In this document: one piece after another, positions 6,271 through 8,813 of the stretch
Numbering within the stretch: the first letter of the stretch is position 1
Layout: each line of letters opens with the position of its first letter
Source of the DNA: Streptomyces sp. NRRL F-5630
GTDB taxonomy: Bacteria > Actinomycetota > Actinomycetes > Streptomycetales > Streptomycetaceae
Direction of reading: 5' to 3'
DNA: 8,813 nt
Assembly: GCF_000719475.1 (NCBI RefSeq)
Contig: NZ_JOGO01000124.1
Span: forward strand, 1-8,813
Position numbers and translations under genes: made by a program
Notes under the pieces: model-generated
Told to the model about the DNA's origin: nothing
The model's database searches: none
What the model saw: the letters and a program-made list of their open reading frames with translations, nothing else

Positions 6271-6293
6271 CGTTCCCGGGGAAACGGACCGTT
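6271..6293. promoter_or_regulatory. overlapping short palindromes, possible TetR operator
   Basis: CGTTCCCGGGGAAACG (6271-6286) is a palindrome with one mismatched pair around a central GG. It overlaps AACGG-A-CCGTT (6283-6293), a perfect odd-centred palindrome. Both lie in the spacer between the divergent oxidoreductase and TetR genes, just downstream of the possible TetR promoter, where an autoregulatory operator is expected. They are short, so the call is tentative. Confidence 0.35.
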
Positions 6294-6317
6294 CCTCACG
6301 TTCCGGCCGCAGCTGAG

Positions 6318-6339
6318 GGGGTCTCCGGGGGGAGACCCC
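6318..6339 (+). promoter_or_regulatory. 9-bp hairpin just ahead of the TetR ribosome binding site
   Basis: GGGGTCTCC (6318-6326) and GGAGACCCC (6331-6339) form a perfect 9-bp stem with a GGGG loop. The hairpin ends 17 nt before ATG 6357 and just before the ribosome binding site GGGGGA (6346-6351). In mRNA it would be stable and close enough to affect translation initiation. As DNA it is also a 22-bp symmetrical protein-binding candidate. Confidence 0.55.
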
Positions 6340-6356
6340 ACGACCGGGGGAACAGC

Positions 6357-7178
6357 ATGGAGATACGGGATGCGCAATGGCCTGCGGCACGGATCACTCC
6401 GGGGGCGGTGACGGCAGGACCGGCGGCGGGTTTCCGGGGCGGGCCCCCGGCGCCGCGCGGGGTCCGGGCGGCCTCGCGGACGGCCCCGCTGCGCGTGGAC
6501 GCGCAGCGGAACCTGGAGCACGTGCTGCGCGCGGCGCGTGAGGTGTTCGGCGAGTTGGGGTACGGCGCGCCGATGGAGGACGTGGCCCGGCGCGCGCGAG
6601 TGGGGGTCGGGACGGTGTACCGGCGCTTCCCCAGCAAAGACGTGCTGGTGCGGCGGATCGCCGAGGAGGAGACGGCGCGGCTCACGGAGCAGGCGCGTTC
6701 GGCGCTCGGCCAGGAGGAGGAACCCTGGTCCGCGCTCTCCCGGTTCCTGCGCATGTCGGTGGCCTCGGGCGCGGGACGACTGCTGCCGCCGCAGGTGCTG
6801 CGGGTCGTTCCGGCGAACGGGGCGGGAGCGGATGCGGGCGCGGGCCTGGCGGGGCTGGGCGCAGCTTCCGGGGCGGGCGGCGGCGGTGCCGCCGACGCGC
6901 AGCGGGTACCGGCGCAGCGCGGGGCACTCGGGGACGGGCCGGGGGCGACGGCTGTCGCCGAGGACGCCGGGGCCGCCGTGCTGCTCGACGTCGTGGGCCG
7001 TCTCGTCGAACGGGCGCGCGAAGCGGGTGAGTTGCGCGAGGACGTGACGGTCTCGGACATCCTCCTCGTGATCGCCACGGCAGCGCCCGCGCTGCCCGAC
7101 CCGGAGCAGCAGGCGGCCGCGTCGAGACGGCTGCTCGACATCCTGCTCGAAGGGCTGCGGAGCCGACCGCTGGAGTAG
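6357..7178 (+). CDS. TetR-family transcriptional regulator with internal insertion
   Basis: This is a 273-residue TetR protein, longer than the usual 190-220. About 44 residues of low-complexity Ala/Pro/Gly/Arg sequence precede the DNA-binding domain. That domain is clear: helix 1 (AQRNLEHVLRAAREVFGELG, 49-68) is followed by the helix-turn-helix (MEDVARRARVGVGTVYRRFPSK, spanning about 73-94). The ligand-binding half has an obvious interruption at about 153-199, where Ala and Gly predominate, before helices resume at about 201 (AAVLLDVVGRLVERA). ATG 6357 has GGGGGA 5 nt upstream; the frame is open further up to 6240, but with no better start. It is divergent from the NDH-2-like gene, so local repression of both genes is likely. 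A strong terminator closes it. The ligand is unknown. Confidence 0.91.
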   Translation: MEIRDAQWPAARITPGAVTAGPAAGFRGGPPAPRGVRAASRTAPLRVDAQRNLEHVLRAAREVFGELGYGAPMEDVARRARVGVGTVYRRFPSKDVLVRRIAEEETARLTEQARSALGQEEEPWSALSRFLRMSVASGAGRLLPPQVLRVVPANGAGADAGAGLAGLGAASGAGGGGAADAQRVPAQRGALGDGPGATAVAEDAGAAVLLDVVGRLVERAREAGELREDVTVSDILLVIATAAPALPDPEQQAAASRRLLDILLEGLRSRPLE

Positions 7179-7192
7179 GAAGGTCGCGCGTG

Positions 7193-7250
7193 ACGGCGCG
7201 GTGAGCCCTGGGGTGCGGTCGTACCGCCTCAAGGGTCACCGCGCCGTTTT
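7193..7250 (+). terminator. factor-independent terminator after the TetR gene
   Basis: ACGGCGCGGTGA (7193-7204) pairs perfectly with TCACCGCGCCGT (7236-7247). After one bulged G the stem continues CCCT/AGGG, and the loop holds a small inner hairpin (GCGGT/ACCGC). A TTTT run starts at the end of the stem, with a second TTTT a few bases later. The stem begins 15 nt past the TetR stop. Confidence 0.85.
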
Positions 7251-7379
7251 GCGTTTTCATCCTTTCGGGTGAGCCACGCGGACGGATGCGCACCAGTGTT
7301 CCCGCAGTTCAGGAACGGGACGGGCGCGGCCGGAGGACACTGGGCCCCCTCCCCGGGGCGCCCCTGTCCGTGCGATTCT

Positions 7380-7409
7380 GTATCGAAGTCCTGATCTTCG
7401 CGTCGATAC
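7380..7409. promoter_or_regulatory. inverted repeat upstream of the sigma factor gene
   Basis: GTATCGA (7380-7386) and TCGATAC (7403-7409) are perfect 7-bp arms separated by 16 nt. A nested pair, CGAAG (7384-7388) and CTTCG (7396-7400), overlaps them. The element ends 15 nt before the GTG start, so it lies in the promoter or leader of the sigma factor gene. No convincing -10/-35 pair could be fitted. Confidence 0.5.
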
Positions 7410-7424
7410 GGGGGCGTTTTCGCG

Positions 7425-8813
7425 GTGAGCAAGAAGGACCGGTCCGAGCCACTGACCGGTGCGGGGGACGCGGGGACCGGCACGGAGGGCGTCGAGGGTC
7501 CGGCGCGCGAGACCGTGCCGGGGCAGGGACGCGGGGGACGGGAGAGCCGCGGCGGTACGGAGCAGGACGGGGCGCGGGCACACGTGCCACGACAGGGCGG
7601 GCATCCGGCGGTCGGGGACGGCGACCTGCTGAACCGGGTGCGCGGCGGGGACGAGGGGGCGTACGGGGAGCTGTACCGGCGGCACGCGGACGGCGTGCGG
7701 CGCTACGCCCGTACCTGCTGCCGGGACCGGGACACGGCCGAGGACCTGACGGCCGAAGTCTTCGCTCGCACCCTCGCGGCGCTGCGGCACGGCGCGGGAC
7801 CCGAGTACGCGATGCGCGCCTACCTGCTGACGACGGTGCGACGCGTCGCCGCCGACTGGGCGAAGACGGCCCGGCGAGAGCAACTCGTCGACGATTTCGC
7901 GGTGTTCGCCGCGCAGGCGGCACGTGTCGCCGGTACGGACGAGGACACCCTCGACCTCGGCGCGGACGTGCTCGCGATGCACGAGGCCGAGCAGTCGATG
8001 GCCGTGCGCGCCTTCCGCAGCCTGCCCGAGCGCTGGCAGGCGGTGCTGTGGCACACAGAGGTCGAGGACGAGTCGCCGAGCGAGGTCGCGGTGCTCTTCG
8101 GGCTCGACGCGAACGGCACGCGCGTGCTCGCGAGCCGGGCACGCGAGGGACTCAAGCAGGCCTACCTCCAGGCCCACGTGAGCGCGACGCGGACGGCGAG
8201 CGAGGGCTGCGCGGCCTACGCGGACCGGCTCGGCGCCTACGCGCGCGGGGGCCTGCGCAGCCGCGCCGAGCGGGGACTGCGCAAGCACCTCAAGGAGTGC
8301 GCGGAGTGCCGGCTCGCCGCCTCGCAGGTCAAAGAGGTCGCGGGCGGCATCCCCGGGCTCGTGCCCCTCGCGGTCATCGGCTGGTTCGGCGCCGCCGGGT
8401 ACGGCAAGGCCCTGGCGCTCATCGGGAGCGCGGCGGGGGCCGGAGCGGCGGGTTCGGCGGCTGCCGCCGGCGGCGGAGGTGGCGCGGCCTCGGAGGGGGC
8501 CAGCGCGCCGGTGAAGGCGGGGATCGCGGCGGGCGTGGTCGCCACGGCGGCCGTCGCGCTCGCGCTCGTCCTCGCCGCCCAGGAGCAGGGCAAGCCGCAC
8601 CCGGAGCGGTCGCCCGTCCCCGAGGCGAAGCCACCGGCGGTGCAGCCGCTCGTGCCGAGCCCCACGCCGCCGCACCCCCCGGCCCCGGACACGACCGAGC
8701 CCAGCGAGCCACCACGTGCCTCCGCACCGCCGCGTGCGCCGGAACCGGCGCGCCCGACGCCCCGCCCGACCCGGCCCGCACCCACCTCGCCGACGCCCCC
8801 ACCTCCCCAGCAC
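7425..8813 (+). CDS. ECF-type sigma factor fused to a zinc-finger anti-sigma-like domain (partial)
   Basis: The 463 visible residues run off the right edge without a stop. A disordered N terminus (1-65) is followed by sigma region 2 (about 66-150; DTAEDLTAEVFARTL 103-117 and AYLLTTVRRVAADW 132-145), a linker, and sigma region 4 (about 193-250; SLPERWQAVL, then SPSEVAVLFGLDANGTRVLA). Next comes a zinc-finger pattern C262-x25-H288-x3-C292-x2-C295, as in ZAS anti-sigma factors. A moderately hydrophobic stretch (about 309-348) precedes a clear membrane segment (365-385, GIAAGVVATAAVALALVLAA), then a Pro-rich tail (390-463). GTG 7425 is the first start after an in-frame stop at 7392; the only ribosome binding site is a GGGGG 10 nt upstream. 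Membrane-tethered self-inhibition is the likely mode. It resembles actinobacterial ECF groups with fused anti-sigma domains; I cannot assign the group. The tail may end in a sensory domain beyond the window. Confidence 0.92.
   Translation, partial: MSKKDRSEPLTGAGDAGTGTEGVEGPARETVPGQGRGGRESRGGTEQDGARAHVPRQGGHPAVGDGDLLNRVRGGDEGAYGELYRRHADGVRRYARTCCRDRDTAEDLTAEVFARTLAALRHGAGPEYAMRAYLLTTVRRVAADWAKTARREQLVDDFAVFAAQAARVAGTDEDTLDLGADVLAMHEAEQSMAVRAFRSLPERWQAVLWHTEVEDESPSEVAVLFGLDANGTRVLASRAREGLKQAYLQAHVSATRTASEGCAAYADRLGAYARGGLRSRAERGLRKHLKECAECRLAASQVKEVAGGIPGLVPLAVIGWFGAAGYGKALALIGSAAGAGAAGSAAAAGGGGGAASEGASAPVKAGIAAGVVATAAVALALVLAAQEQGKPHPERSPVPEAKPPAVQPLVPSPTPPHPPAPDTTEPSEPPRASAPPRAPEPARPTPRPTRPAPTSPTPPPPQH

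Noticed and set aside
7257..8813. Minus-strand open frame of over 500 codons opposite the sigma factor
   Set aside because: The plus strand encodes complete sigma region 2 and 4 and zinc-finger motifs; the minus frame is Arg/Gly-rich without motifs.
1..8813. tRNA, rRNA, CRISPR array, insertion sequence or attachment site
   Set aside because: Reading both strands I found no cloverleaf, no regularly spaced direct repeats, no transposase-like product and no flanking target duplications.

Overview
The window is very GC-rich actinobacterial DNA. Strong G/C bias at third codon positions, GTG starts, long spurious antisense frames and the gene families present all point to Streptomyces or a close relative. 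It is chromosomal in character: I see no mobile element, rRNA, tRNA or CRISPR array. Six protein genes are supported, five complete and one cut by the right edge.

Layout, left to right. (1) 1-492: no convincing gene. It opens with a degenerate TTCCG-rich tract and continues with DNA visibly less GC-rich than the rest. (2) 493-2510: a divergent pair, a MarR-family repressor (minus) and a 12-helix-type MFS exporter (plus). They share a 116-bp spacer with a perfect 8+8 inverted repeat over the predicted exporter -10 box. This is a classic repressor/efflux module. (3) 2511-2604: a convergent junction with two strong stem-loops, the second a perfect 36-bp palindrome that contains the stop codon of the next gene. 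(4) 2589-4274 (minus): a PAS / SpoIIE-type PP2C phosphatase / HATPase_c protein of the partner-switching type. (5) 4275-4703: gene-free. (6) 4704-6041 (minus): an FAD/NAD(P)-dependent oxidoreductase of the type II NADH dehydrogenase-like family. It is divergent from (7) 6357-7178 (plus): a TetR-family regulator with an extended N terminus and a Gly/Ala-rich insertion, closed by a good factor-independent terminator. (8) 7425-8813 (plus, cut off by the right edge): an ECF-type sigma factor fused to a zinc-finger anti-sigma-like module, hydrophobic segments and a Pro-rich tail.

How the parts relate: the window holds three apparently independent regulatory units. MarR probably controls the exporter. 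TetR is placed to control the flavoprotein and itself. The phosphatase and the sigma-anti-sigma fusion are two different single-polypeptide ways of controlling sigma activity; no anti-sigma or anti-anti-sigma gene lies beside the phosphatase, so its partners are elsewhere. The fused sigma factor is the most unusual gene here. I did not find strong evidence for a wholly new multi-gene system; the families are recognisable and the novelty lies in architecture and in regulatory DNA.
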